Numbered from the stretch's first letter, positions 8,136 to 16,885 are shown. The stretch: 64,000 nt of DNA from Nocardioides renjunii (GCF_034661175.1 NZ_CP141058.1:2108001-2172000), one strand, 5' to 3'. Notes: generated from the letters alone by a model not told the origin. Numbers and translations are program-made.

Positions 8136-9602
8136 TCAGTAGGCCTGCAGAGCCGCCGTACGCCGCGACGCCTCGGCCATCTCGGCGGCCTTGAGCGAGG
8201 CCTCGTCGAGGCGGCCGTGCTGCTCCCACCACTGCTGGCCCGACTCGGGCAGCGTGTGGATCGGGTCGTAGTACTCGTAGTAGCGCGACAGCGCCTCGGC
8301 GTCGTCGGCCTCGATCGAGGTGCGGTAGTTCTTGGTCCAGTGGGAGATGCCGTGCTCGAGGTCGTAGTCGGCGTTCTGGTGGACCCAGCGCTTGCCGACG
8401 AACGGCACGTCGCACACGATGCGCGGCGTCGCGAACCCGGGCAGGTAGCCCATGATGTGGTGCTGGAGCCGCTGGGCGTCGGCGAGCGAGACCCGCCAGT
8501 GCTCCGAGAACGGGATCATGTCGCACATGTAGAAGTAGTAGGGCATGATCTGCGCGCCGTCGAGCAGGCGGAAGCACAGGTCGAGCAGGGCGTGCGGATC
8601 CGCGTTGACGCCGTTGAGCAGGACACCCTGGTTGCGTACGTCGCGCAGGCCGGCGTCGAGCATCGCGCGGGTGGCTTCGGCCACGAGCGGCGTCACGGAG
8701 TTCGCGTGGTTGGCGTGGGTGTGCATCGCGATCGAGACCCCGCGCGAGCGGGCGATCGAGGCCACCCGGCTGACGCCGTCCACCACGTCGGGCTGCAGCC
8801 AGTGCTGGGGGAGGCCGACGAGCGCCTTGGTCGCGAGCCGGATGTCGCGGATGTTGTCGATGGCCAGGACCTCGGTGAGGAAGGCCTCGAGGCGGGGCCA
8901 CGGCATGTTGGCCACGTCGCCGCCGGAGACGACGACGTCGCGCACCGACGGGGTGCGGCGGAGGTAGTCGAGCATGTCGCCGAGCCGGTCGTTGGGCTTG
9001 GCGGTGAACTTGAGCTTCTCGATGACCGGCGTGGAGTTGCCGACGAGGTCCATCCGGGTGCAGTGGCCGCAGTACTGCGGGCAGGTCGGCAGCAGCTCGG
9101 CGAGGACCTTGGTGGGGTAGCGGTGGGTCAGTCCCTCGGTCGCCCACATGTCGTGCTCGTGCAGCGAGTCGCGCGCCGCGTGCGGGTGTGAGGGCCAGTC
9201 GGTGCGACGGTCGCTGAGGACGGGGAGCATGTAGTGGCGGACCGGGTCGGCGTAGAACGCCTCGGTCATCGACCCGGCGCCGGCGGGCTCGAAGGTCGGC
9301 ACCATCGTGTTCATCATCTGCGGCGGCACCAGCATGGACATGGTGGCCCGCTCGGCCTGGTCGCGCTCGAGGTCGGCGTAGAACCGGTCGTCGAGCAGGT
9401 CGCCCATCAGCTCGCGCAGCTGCTTGACGTTCTTGACGCAGTGCGCGCGCTGCCACTGCACCGACGCCCACTCCTCGGCGGTCACGGCGGACCAGCCCGG
9501 GAAGCGCGTCCAGTCGGGCTCGACGAGCTCGACCCGCTGGTAGGGGTAAGGCTGGCCGGTGGCGAGTGCCTGCCCCAGCGGGCTGGCGGTCTCGATGGTC
9601 AT
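8136..9602 (-). CDS. kamA: Lysine 2,3-aminomutase (KamA family radical SAM enzyme)
   Basis: The 488-residue protein is a KamA-family radical SAM/PLP enzyme that moves the alpha-amino group of L-lysine to carbon 3, giving L-beta-lysine. The iron-sulfur motif is C174-PQY-C178-GH-C181. Sequence such as VVVSGGDVANMPWPRLEAFL and the C-terminal region DYDLEHGISHWTKNYRTS are family-typical. The start is set by AAGGAG five bases before the ATG at 9602. It is divergent from kdd-kamD-kamE-kal, whose products act on beta-lysine, so the context fixes lysine rather than glutamate or arginine as substrate. Length is slightly above the clostridial enzyme (about 416 aa). Confidence 0.9.
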   Translation of the reverse strand: MTIETASPLGQALATGQPYPYQRVELVEPDWTRFPGWSAVTAEEWASVQWQRAHCVKNVKQLRELMGDLLDDRFYADLERDQAERATMSMLVPPQMMNTMVPTFEPAGAGSMTEAFYADPVRHYMLPVLSDRRTDWPSHPHAARDSLHEHDMWATEGLTHRYPTKVLAELLPTCPQYCGHCTRMDLVGNSTPVIEKLKFTAKPNDRLGDMLDYLRRTPSVRDVVVSGGDVANMPWPRLEAFLTEVLAIDNIRDIRLATKALVGLPQHWLQPDVVDGVSRVASIARSRGVSIAMHTHANHANSVTPLVAEATRAMLDAGLRDVRNQGVLLNGVNADPHALLDLCFRLLDGAQIMPYYFYMCDMIPFSEHWRVSLADAQRLQHHIMGYLPGFATPRIVCDVPFVGKRWVHQNADYDLEHGISHWTKNYRTSIEADDAEALSRYYEYYDPIHTLPESGQQWWEQHGRLDEASLKAAEMAEASRRTAALQAY

Positions 9603-9669
9603 GAGGTCTCCTTGCAGTGGCCCCGGTGCTGGGTGCCGGCCGGGGTCAGGCCTGACGGCGCGCCGGTTG

Positions 9670-9685
9670 TGTGTGCGGCGACACA
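9670..9685. promoter_or_regulatory. Operator-like dyad in the kamA/kdd divergent spacer
   Basis: TGTGT and ACACA are separated by six bases in the 174-bp spacer between the divergent kam transcripts. The position would suit a shared regulator such as a GntR or Lrp protein; no regulator gene is adjacent, so this is only a candidate. Confidence 0.3.
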
Positions 9686-9776
9686 TCTGGGAGAGTACGT
9701 GGAGAACGTGCGGTGAGTCCAATGCCGCGCCGCAAGATTTCCGGCACAAGCGCGTGAACCTAGAAGGATGACCTGC

Positions 9777-10856
9777 ATGAACTCCCCCTCGGACATCCAG
9801 ACGGACCTCCGCACCGGTGACCCGACCGGCCTGCACCGCGTGCTCGACGACCGCGCCGTGCTGCCGCAGGCGGCCGAGCGCCTCGACACCCGCGCCGAGC
9901 TCTGGCCCGACGAGGTCCGGGTCCGCGTCGAGCGGCTCAACCTCGACGCGGCGTCCTTCCGACAGCTCGAGCGCGCGCACACGACGTACGGCGAGACCGA
10001 CGGCGCCGCCGTCCGTGCCGAGGTGCTCGACATCGTCGCGACTCGCGGCAAGATGCAGAACCCGGTCACCGGCTCCGGCGGCATGCTCGTCGGCACCGTC
10101 GAGGAGGTCGGCCCCGAGTCGCCGCTCGGCCTGACCGTCGGCGACCGCGTCGCGACGCTCGTCAGCCTCACCCTGACCCCGCTGGTGATCGAGGACGGGC
10201 TGGCCGGCTGGGACGGACGCAGCGAGCAAGTCCCGTGCGACGGCTACGCGGTGCTGTTCGGTCGCTCGATCGCCGCCGTCATCCCCGACGACCTCGACCC
10301 GGCGCTGTCCCTCAGCGTCATGGACGTCTGCGGCGCCCCCGCCCTCACCGCGCGCGTCGTCGAGGAGCACGCCGCACGCGGCCAGGCCCCGACCGTCGCC
10401 GTGATCGGCGGCGCCGGCAAGTCCGGGTCCCTCAGCCTCTCCGCCGCCCGTGCCGCCGGCGCGGCACGCACGATCGGTGTCGTCCCGCACCAGGGCGAGC
10501 ACGACCTGCTCGCCGGCGCCGGCCTGGCCGACGCGGTCGCCGTCGCCGATGCGCGCGACCCCATCGCCCTTCGGGACGCGGTCACCGCCGCGGGCGGTCC
10601 GGCGGACGTCACCGTGGTCTGCGTCGACGTGCCCGGCTGCGAGGGCGGGGCGATCCTCGCCACCGCCGAGGGTGGCACCGTCATCTTCTTCTCGATGGCC
10701 ACCAGCTTCAGCGCCGCGGCGCTGGGCGCCGAGGGCCTCGCGGCAGACGTGCGGATGCTCGTCGGCAACGGCTACGTCCCGGGCCACGCGGCCTACGCCA
10801 TGGAGCTGCTCCGTGCCGACGCCGGCGTGCGCGGCCTGTTCGAGCGGAGGCTGTGA
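9777..10856 (+). CDS. kdd: L-erythro-3,5-diaminohexanoate dehydrogenase
   Basis: The 359-residue protein is the NAD(P)-dependent dehydrogenase that deaminates 3,5-diaminohexanoate to 5-amino-3-oxohexanoate, the fourth enzyme of the lysine route. It is a medium-chain-dehydrogenase-like fold with a nucleotide loop VAVIGGAGKSGSLSLSAARA in the second half and no zinc-binding cysteines. ATGs at 9768 and 9777 are both possible; the second is preferred because AGAAGGA lies eight bases before it. Its TGA overlaps the kamD ATG by one base (TGATG), so the genes are translationally coupled. Confidence 0.88.
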   Translation: MNSPSDIQTDLRTGDPTGLHRVLDDRAVLPQAAERLDTRAELWPDEVRVRVERLNLDAASFRQLERAHTTYGETDGAAVRAEVLDIVATRGKMQNPVTGSGGMLVGTVEEVGPESPLGLTVGDRVATLVSLTLTPLVIEDGLAGWDGRSEQVPCDGYAVLFGRSIAAVIPDDLDPALSLSVMDVCGAPALTARVVEEHAARGQAPTVAVIGGAGKSGSLSLSAARAAGAARTIGVVPHQGEHDLLAGAGLADAVAVADARDPIALRDAVTAAGGPADVTVVCVDVPGCEGGAILATAEGGTVIFFSMATSFSAAALGAEGLAADVRMLVGNGYVPGHAAYAMELLRADAGVRGLFERRL

Positions 10857-12484
10857 TGGCACGCACTGCGAGCAGGCTGGGCATCGACCGCGCCGACGTA
10901 CGACGCGCGCGCACGCTCGCCCGGCAGGTGGGCAAGCCGATCGTCGACCTCGCGACGCAGCACACGACCGTGTCGGTGGAGCGGGCGACGCTGCGCCTGG
11001 CCGGCCTGGGTGGGGCCGACCCCGACGGCACGCCGTGGGTCAACCGGCTCGCCGACGTCGTACGCGCCGACACCGGCCTCGAGCACGGCGTCAGCCTCCC
11101 GGTGTGGGACGCCCTGCTCCGTGGCGAGGGCGACGACCTGCTCACGCTGGCGCAGAAGGCGGCGGCCGGGTCGGTCACGTTCCGGCTCCCCGAGGGCCGC
11201 GACGCCACCCGCGCCCGGGCCGCCTCGCGACGCGCCGTCGCCGCCGGCATCAAGCGGATCGACCGGCAGCGGGTCGCGCGCGAGAGGATGGTCGCCAAGG
11301 TCGGCGACGCCCCGAGCAAGCCGTGGATCTACCTCATCGTGGCCACCGGTGACATCCACGAGGACATCCCGCAGGCGCAGGCAGCCGCCCGCGAGGGTGC
11401 CGACGTCATCGCGGTGATCCGGTCGACCGGCCAGTCCCTGCTCGACTTCGTGCCCGAGGGCGCGACGCGCGAGGGCTTCGCCGGCACCTACGCCACCCAG
11501 GAGAACTTCCGCCTGATGCGGGCCGCCCTCGACGAGACGTCGCGCGAGCTGGGCCGCTACGTGCGGCTGACCAACTACGCCTCGGGGCTGTGCATGCCCG
11601 AGATCGCGACGCTGGCGGGCCTCGAGCGGCTCGACATGATGCTCAACGACTCGATGTACGGCATCCTCTTCCGCGACATCAACCCGGTGCGCACCTTCGT
11701 CGACCAGCGCTTCAGCCGCCAGATCCACGCCCGCGCGGGGATCATCATCAACACCGGCGAGGACAACTACCTCACCACCGCCGACGCGGTCGAGGCGGCG
11801 CACACGGTGACGACCAGCCAGCTGCTCAACGAGTACTTCGCCAAGGAGGCCGGGCTCGAGGACTGGCAGCTCGGCCTCGGCCACGCGTTCGAGATCGACC
11901 CTGAGGTGCCGGACTCCTTCCGCCTCGAGCTGGCGCACGCCATGCTCGCGCGCGAGCTGTTCCCCGACGCGCCGCTCAAGTGGATGCCGCCCACCCGGCA
12001 CATGACCGGCGACGTCTTCAAGGGCTACCTCCTCGACGGCTTCTTCAACCTCGTCGGCGCGCTGACCGGCCAGGGGATCCTGCTCGTCGGGATGATGACG
12101 GAGGCGGTCGTGACGCCGTGGATCTCCGACCGCGACCTGGCCCTGCAGAACGTCCGCTACGTCATGAACGCCGCCGGCAACCTGCACGAGGACTTCCACC
12201 CGGCGCCCGACGGCTTCATCGCCCGGCGCGCCCGCGAGGTGCTCGGCGACGCCGTCGGGCTGCTCGAGGAGATCAAGGCCGACCGCAGCGTCCCCGGCGA
12301 GCCGCCGCTGCTGTCGGCGATCGCCGACGGCACCTTCGGCCTGATGAAGCGGCCCGCCGACAAGGGCAAGGGCCTCGAGGGCGTCGCCCGCAAGTCCGAC
12401 GGCTACTACAACCCGGCCACCGAGATCCTCGCCCTTCGAGACGGCGCCGAAGGCGCCTCCACTGGAACCGGAGACCAGCGATGA
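10856..12484 (+). CDS. kamD: Lysine 5,6-aminomutase alpha subunit
   Basis: This is the large TIM-barrel subunit (542 aa) of the adenosylcobalamin- and PLP-dependent mutase that moves the terminal amino group of L-beta-lysine (or D-lysine) to carbon 5. Family-typical stretches include YLIVATGDIHEDIPQAQAAA, NYASGLCMPEIATLAGLE and MMLNDSMYGILFRDIN. It works only as a complex with KamE. It overlaps kdd by one base and kamE by four (ATGA), which indicates one transcript. The last 20 residues are low-complexity and probably disordered. Length agrees with the clostridial OraE/KamD relatives (about 516 aa). Confidence 0.93.
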   Translation: MARTASRLGIDRADVRRARTLARQVGKPIVDLATQHTTVSVERATLRLAGLGGADPDGTPWVNRLADVVRADTGLEHGVSLPVWDALLRGEGDDLLTLAQKAAAGSVTFRLPEGRDATRARAASRRAVAAGIKRIDRQRVARERMVAKVGDAPSKPWIYLIVATGDIHEDIPQAQAAAREGADVIAVIRSTGQSLLDFVPEGATREGFAGTYATQENFRLMRAALDETSRELGRYVRLTNYASGLCMPEIATLAGLERLDMMLNDSMYGILFRDINPVRTFVDQRFSRQIHARAGIIINTGEDNYLTTADAVEAAHTVTTSQLLNEYFAKEAGLEDWQLGLGHAFEIDPEVPDSFRLELAHAMLARELFPDAPLKWMPPTRHMTGDVFKGYLLDGFFNLVGALTGQGILLVGMMTEAVVTPWISDRDLALQNVRYVMNAAGNLHEDFHPAPDGFIARRAREVLGDAVGLLEEIKADRSVPGEPPLLSAIADGTFGLMKRPADKGKGLEGVARKSDGYYNPATEILALRDGAEGASTGTGDQR

Positions 12485-13251
12485 GCCTCATCAGGCCCTA
12501 CGGCGACACCACCGGCGACGGCATGGTGCAGATGTCGTTCACCCTGCCCATCGCGCACTCCAAGGTGGCCGAGGGTGCCGCCGTGCAGCTCGCCAACAAG
12601 ATGGGCATGGACCCGGCGCTGGTCGTGCACGCCAAGCCGATGGGGGAGGGCTTCACCTTCTTCGTCGTCTACGGGCGGGTCAACCACCTCGTCGACCCCA
12701 GCACCGTGGAGGTCGTCGAGCGCGACTACCCCCTGCTGACCCCGAAGGAGGCCAACGCGGCGATCAAGCGGGCGCTGCGCCGCCGCCTGGTCGTGGTGGG
12801 CGGCTGCATCGGCACCGACGCGCACACCGTCGGCATCGACGCGATCCTCAACATCAAGGGGTTCGCGGGGGAGAAGGGCCTGGAGTACTACCGCGAGCTC
12901 AAGGTGGTCAACCTCGGCGCCCAGGTCTCCGTGCCCCAGCTCGTGGAGGCGGCGCGCGAGGAGCGGGCCGACGCGGTGCTCGTCTCGCAGGTCGTCACCC
13001 AGCGCGACGCCCACCTGCTCAACACCCGTGAGATGTCGGCGGCCTTCCGCGAGGCCTACCCCGCGGCCAGGCGGCCACTGCTCGTCGTCGGCGGGCCGCG
13101 CTTCGACGAGACGATGGCCGAGGAGCTCGGCGTCGACCGTGTCTTCACCCGGGGTACGACGCCCGGCGAGGTCGCGTCGTTCATCGTCCACCGGCTCACC
13201 ACCCCCCGCACCCCCGGCAGCAGCCCCAGCACCCAGGAGAAGGCCTCATGA
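12481..13251 (+). CDS. kamE: Lysine 5,6-aminomutase beta subunit, B12-binding
   Basis: The 256-residue small subunit carries the base-off cobalamin motif D113-A-H115-TV-G118 in a Rossmann domain and a nearby Lys (K126 in AILNIKGF) that matches the PLP lysine of the family. The N-terminal 75 residues form the dimerisation domain. The last 15 residues are a Pro/Ser/Thr tail. Start ATG overlaps the kamD stop and its own stop overlaps the kal ATG, both by four bases. With KamD it needs adenosylcobalamin; no cobalamin gene or B12 riboswitch is visible nearby. Confidence 0.93.
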   Translation: MSLIRPYGDTTGDGMVQMSFTLPIAHSKVAEGAAVQLANKMGMDPALVVHAKPMGEGFTFFVVYGRVNHLVDPSTVEVVERDYPLLTPKEANAAIKRALRRRLVVVGGCIGTDAHTVGIDAILNIKGFAGEKGLEYYRELKVVNLGAQVSVPQLVEAAREERADAVLVSQVVTQRDAHLLNTREMSAAFREAYPAARRPLLVVGGPRFDETMAEELGVDRVFTRGTTPGEVASFIVHRLTTPRTPGSSPSTQEKAS

Positions 13252-13649
13252 GCGACGACACGAGGGTCGGCACGGTCGTCACCCACCGCCGCTACGTCCC
13301 CTACTCCCACGCCCACTACGCGGGCAACCTGGTGGACGGGGCCTACAGTCTCGGCCTCTTCGGCGACGTCGCGACCGAGATGTGCATCGTGCTGGACGGC
13401 GACGAGGGGCTCTTCGCGTCCTACTCCGACGTGCAGTTCACGGCTCCGGTGCGCGCCGGTGACCTCCTGGAGATCACCGCCACGCTCGTGCGCGAGGGCA
13501 CCCGCAGCCGGGTGATGGACTTCGCGGTGCACGTCGTCGGGCGCGGTGCCGCGACCCCCGACGCGCCGGGCGCGGCGGAGGTCCTCGACCCGCCGCTGGT
13601 GGCCACCACGGCGACCGGCACGGTCGTCGTACCCCCCGCCGCGCACTAG
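13248..13649 (+). CDS. kal: 3-aminobutyryl-CoA ammonia-lyase (hotdog fold)
   Basis: The 133-residue protein is a small hotdog-fold lyase that removes ammonia from L-3-aminobutyryl-CoA to give crotonyl-CoA, a late step of lysine fermentation. The N-terminal RRYVPYSHAHYAGNLVDGAY is characteristic of Kal. Its ATG overlaps the kamE stop by four bases and it closes the cluster, followed by a strong terminator hairpin. The two other enzymes needed in between (the beta-keto acid cleavage enzyme Kce and a CoA transferase) are not in the window. Confidence 0.85.
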   Translation: MSDDTRVGTVVTHRRYVPYSHAHYAGNLVDGAYSLGLFGDVATEMCIVLDGDEGLFASYSDVQFTAPVRAGDLLEITATLVREGTRSRVMDFAVHVVGRGAATPDAPGAAEVLDPPLVATTATGTVVVPPAAH

Positions 13650-13655
13650 GCACCA

Positions 13656-13693
13656 CCGGTACCGGCGTGTCCACGACGACACGCCGGTGCCGG
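13656..13693 (+). terminator. Strong terminator after the kam cluster
   Basis: A 15-bp stem (CCGGTACCGGCGTGT / ACACGCCGGTGCCGG, one G-T pair) with an eight-base loop starts six bases after the kal stop codon. Confidence 0.75.
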
Positions 13694-14042
13694 GGCAGAT
13701 TCGTTGGGGAAGTTCTCAACCAGGGTCGGCTCTGTGACCTGCGGTTTCGCGCATACGCGCAGGTCAGGGCCGTGTTGACACTCCCGGCGAGGAAAGGGAT
13801 TGTTCCCGGGTCCGCCTGTGCAGCTCGTGGGTGGCACCTTCGGCACCGGGAGGTCAGACGTGGGGTTCGCGAAGCCAGCGATGCCCGTCGTCCGGCGTCC
13901 TGCCGGGAGTGCCCCGCGGGGGCCGGATGCGGGAGGAACCACGGGGCCGTAGACAACTTCGCGCGATCGTCAGCCAGGCGGTCGTGCGTCGGTCCGAAGT
14001 CCCTGCGTTCCTCCCGCACCCTGCAGGCGTGCACCCGTCGGC
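13694..14042. other. Gene-free stretch before lnt
   Basis: No reading frame here looks coding. The stretch holds an 8-bp inverted repeat GACCTGCG / CGCAGGTC (13736-13743 and 13758-13765), a TTGACA at 13775-13780 with a poor -10 (GATTGT) 17 bases on, and a small hairpin region around 13820-13840. A short regulatory RNA or a long leader is possible but cannot be supported further. Confidence 0.4.
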
Positions 14043-14048
14043 TACGGT
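14043..14048 (+). promoter_or_regulatory. -10 hexamer of leaderless lnt
   Basis: TACGGT lies six bases before the GTG start at 14055; there is no ribosome site, so the transcript is probably leaderless. Confidence 0.5.
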
Positions 14049-14054
14049 TCCAGC

Positions 14055-15584
14055 GTGCCGCTGCGCTGCCTCCTCGCCCTCGCCGGCGGACTCGTGCTGG
14101 CGGCGGCCTTCGAGCCGGTCGGCTGGGCGTGGCTGATGCCCGTCGGCATCGCGGCACTCGTCTTCTCCGTCCGCGGCCTGGGGCCCGGACGGGCGTGGAT
14201 CCCGAGCCTGCTGTTCGGCATCACGTTCACCTACGCGGTGATGGAGTGGATGCGCGCGGTCGGCACCGACGCCTGGATCGCCATGTGCGCGATGGAGGCT
14301 GCCTTCTTCGTCCCGCTGGGCATCGGCCTCTCGTGGAGCATGCGCCTGCGGGCCTGGCCGGTCTGGGCGGCGCTGTGGTGGGTGGGCATCGAGACGTGGC
14401 GCAGCGGCTTCCCCTTCTCCGGGATGCCGTTCGGCCGACTCGCCTACGCCACGGCCGGCACGCCGTGGGCCGACGCCCTGCCGTGGCTGGGGATGACCGG
14501 GGTCAGCCTCCTCGTCGCGCTGACCGGCACGACCCTGGCGTGGGTGCTGCTGCAGCTGCGTGCGCCGTCGCGGGCCGCGTACGTCGCCGTGGCCGGGCTC
14601 GTCGCCGTGACGTTGGCCCCGGCCCTCGTGCCCTACCCCGTCGAGGAGACCGGCACCACCACGGTGGCCGCCGTGCAGGGTGACGTGCCCGGCACGGGGC
14701 TCAACGTGCCGGCGGTCCACCGCGAGGTCACCGCCGACCACGTCCGGCTCACCCGCGAGCTCGCGGACGCGGTGGCGGCGGGGGAGCAGGAGGCACCCGA
14801 CTTCGTGGTGTGGCCGGAGAACTCGACCGCCGTCGACCCCTTCCTCGACCCCGGGATCAACGCGGGCATCGTCGCGGCGTCCGACGCGATCGACGTGCCG
14901 ATCATCGTGGGCGGGACCAACAGCGACCCGCTCGACGACGGCCAGGTCCTCAACCAGGGGATCGTCTACCACCCCGGCCTCGGCGGCGGCGACCGCTACA
15001 CCAAGCGGCACCCGGTGCCCTACGGGGAGTACATCCCCTTCCGCGGCAGCAGCTGGATGCCCTCCACCTACGGTCGGCTGACCGAGGTGCCCCGCGACAT
15101 GGTGCGCGGCACCAGCCTCGAGCCGCTGCGGGTCGCCGACGTACTGGTGGCCGACGCGATCTGCTTCGACGTGGCCTACGACGAGGGGATCGCCGGGCAG
15201 GTCGCCAGCGGCGCCGAGCTCGTGACGGTGCAGACCAGCAACGCGATGTTCAGCCGCACCGACCAGCTCGCGCAGCAGTTCGAGATCAGCCGGCTGCGCG
15301 CCCAGGAGACCGGCCGATGGGTGGTGGTGGCGGCGATCAACGGCATCTCCGGCGTCGTACGCCCCGACGGCACCGTCGTCGCGTCCGTGCCGGCGCGCGG
15401 CCAGGAGGTCCTCGTCGAGACCGTCGGGCTCAGCTCGACGCTCACCCCGGCCGTGCGCATGGGTGTCTGGCCCGCTCGGCTCGCCCTCGTGTTCCTCGTC
15501 TGCCACACGCTGGCGGTGCTCGTCACCTATCGTCGTCGCCGACGTGGCGACCGCCCCGTCCCCGAAGCCGTAGGAGCGAGGTAG
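14055..15584 (+). CDS. lnt: Apolipoprotein N-acyltransferase
   Basis: The 509-residue membrane protein transfers a third acyl chain to the N-terminal cysteine of lipoproteins. About six N-terminal membrane helices (residues 1-190) are followed by a nitrilase-type domain and a last helix. The catalytic Glu-Lys-Cys triad is visible in WPENSTAVDPF, RYTKRHPVPYGEYIPF and DAICFDVAYDE. Translation from GTG gives full family length. It sits seven bases before ppm1. In mycobacteria these two activities are fused or interact; here they are two adjacent genes. Confidence 0.92.
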   Translation: MPLRCLLALAGGLVLAAAFEPVGWAWLMPVGIAALVFSVRGLGPGRAWIPSLLFGITFTYAVMEWMRAVGTDAWIAMCAMEAAFFVPLGIGLSWSMRLRAWPVWAALWWVGIETWRSGFPFSGMPFGRLAYATAGTPWADALPWLGMTGVSLLVALTGTTLAWVLLQLRAPSRAAYVAVAGLVAVTLAPALVPYPVEETGTTTVAAVQGDVPGTGLNVPAVHREVTADHVRLTRELADAVAAGEQEAPDFVVWPENSTAVDPFLDPGINAGIVAASDAIDVPIIVGGTNSDPLDDGQVLNQGIVYHPGLGGGDRYTKRHPVPYGEYIPFRGSSWMPSTYGRLTEVPRDMVRGTSLEPLRVADVLVADAICFDVAYDEGIAGQVASGAELVTVQTSNAMFSRTDQLAQQFEISRLRAQETGRWVVVAAINGISGVVRPDGTVVASVPARGQEVLVETVGLSSTLTPAVRMGVWPARLALVFLVCHTLAVLVTYRRRRRGDRPVPEAVGAR

Positions 15585-15590
15585 CTGCAC

Positions 15591-16343
15591 GTGGGAGTCG
15601 AAGGTCTCGGGCGGTGCGTGATGGTCGTCCCCACCTACAACGAGTCCGAGAACCTCGAGTGGATCGTGGGCCGGCTCCGCACGGCGCAGCCGGGGGTCGA
15701 CGTGATGGTCGTCGACGACAACAGCCCCGACGGCACCGGGGCGATCGCCGACCGCCTGGCCGCCGAGGACGAGGCGGTCTCGGTGGTGCACCGCACGGAG
15801 AAGGCGGGCCTGGGTGCGGCCTACCTCCACGGCTTCGACGTCGCGCTGAGGGCCGGCTACGACGTCATCGGGGAGATGGACGCCGACGGCTCCCACCAGC
15901 CCGAGCAGCTCCAGCGCCTCCTCGACGCCCTGCGCACCGCCGACCTCGTCATCGGCTCGCGCTACGTCCCCGGCGGCTCGGTGGTCAACTGGCCGCTGCA
16001 GCGCCTGCTGCTCTCGCGCGGGGGCAACCTCTACGTCCGGCTGCTGCTCGGGATGCGGGTCAAGGACGCCACCGCCGGCTACCGGCTGTTCCGCCGGAGC
16101 ACGCTCGAGGCGATCGACCTTGGATCGGTGCGGTCTACTGGGTACGTGTTCCAGACCGATCTCGCCTACCGCACGGTGAGCCGCGGCCTGCGCCTCGTCG
16201 AGGTGCCGATCGACTTCGTCGAGCGCGAGCGGGGCGACTCCAAGATGAGCGGCCAGGTCGCGAGCGAGTCGCTGCGCAAGATCACCAGCTGGGGGCTGTC
16301 CGAGCGACGTGCCCGGCTCACGCGCCACAAGGTGCGGGCATGA
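15591..16343 (+). CDS. ppm1: Polyprenol monophosphomannose synthase
   Basis: This 250-residue GT2 glycosyltransferase moves mannose from GDP-mannose to polyprenol phosphate, giving the donor for periplasmic mannosylation of lipoglycans and proteins. Visible motifs are the N-terminal VVPTYNESENLEWIV, the DD in VMVVDDNSPDGTG, and the metal-binding EMDADGSHQPEQL. There are no membrane helices. The gene follows lnt by six bases and overlaps fxsA by four (ATGA), consistent with one operon acting on lipoprotein and envelope maturation. Confidence 0.9.
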   Translation: MGVEGLGRCVMVVPTYNESENLEWIVGRLRTAQPGVDVMVVDDNSPDGTGAIADRLAAEDEAVSVVHRTEKAGLGAAYLHGFDVALRAGYDVIGEMDADGSHQPEQLQRLLDALRTADLVIGSRYVPGGSVVNWPLQRLLLSRGGNLYVRLLLGMRVKDATAGYRLFRRSTLEAIDLGSVRSTGYVFQTDLAYRTVSRGLRLVEVPIDFVERERGDSKMSGQVASESLRKITSWGLSERRARLTRHKVRA

Positions 16344-16885
16344 CCCAGTCGAGGGCGCCCCGCGGCGCCTCGCGACCGCCGCAGCGCCGTCGGCGGGCGT
16401 GGCTGCGCCCGCTGCTGGCCGTCGCCTTCGTGGTGGTGCCGCTGGCCGAGATCTGGGCGATCCTCCAGGTCGGCCAGCTGGTCGGGCCGTGGTGGACCAT
16501 CGCGCTCCTGGTGCTCGACAGCCTCGTCGGCGCCTGGCTCATCAAGCGAGAGGGCGGACGCGCGTGGCGCGCCCTGCGCGAGGCCCTCCAGGGTGGCCGG
16601 ATGCCCGCCCGCGAGCTCGCCGACGGGGCGCTGATCCTCATCGGCGGCACCCTCATGCTCAGCCCCGGGTTCCTGCTCGACCTGCTCGGGATCCTGCTCA
16701 TCCTGCCCTTCACCCGACCGGTCGCGCGTCGCCTGCTGACCTCGGTCGTGGAGCGCCGCCTGGTCGTGGCGCCCTTCGCGCCGGGGGTGGGGCCAGGGTT
16801 CGGGGCCGGGTTCGGCCCTGGAAACGCACGACGCCCCGGACCCGGGCCCGAGGGCCCGGTCGTCCAGGGCGACGTGGTCGACTGA
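16340..16885 (+). CDS. fxsA: FxsA family membrane protein
   Basis: The 181-residue protein has two N-terminal membrane helices and a third after residue 100 (ALILIGGTLMLSPGFLLDLL), the conserved part of FxsA. FxsA in E. coli affects exclusion of phage T7 by the F plasmid; its role in actinobacteria is unknown. The first 25 residues are Arg/Pro-rich and cytosolic. The C-terminal 30 residues form a Gly/Pro-rich low-complexity tail. It overlaps ppm1 by four bases and converges on rbpA with only 20 bases between stops. Confidence 0.85.
   Translation: MTQSRAPRGASRPPQRRRRAWLRPLLAVAFVVVPLAEIWAILQVGQLVGPWWTIALLVLDSLVGAWLIKREGGRAWRALREALQGGRMPARELADGALILIGGTLMLSPGFLLDLLGILLILPFTRPVARRLLTSVVERRLVVAPFAPGVGPGFGAGFGPGNARRPGPGPEGPVVQGDVVD

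Noticed and set aside
9603..9776. A cobalamin riboswitch before the B12-dependent aminomutase operon
   Set aside because: The conserved B12-box core was looked for in the spacer and not found.
13736..13765. A third copy of the 6915-type palindrome
   Set aside because: Only GGTTTC and GCATA are shared; the arms differ and the hairpin has another register, so likeness is probably chance.
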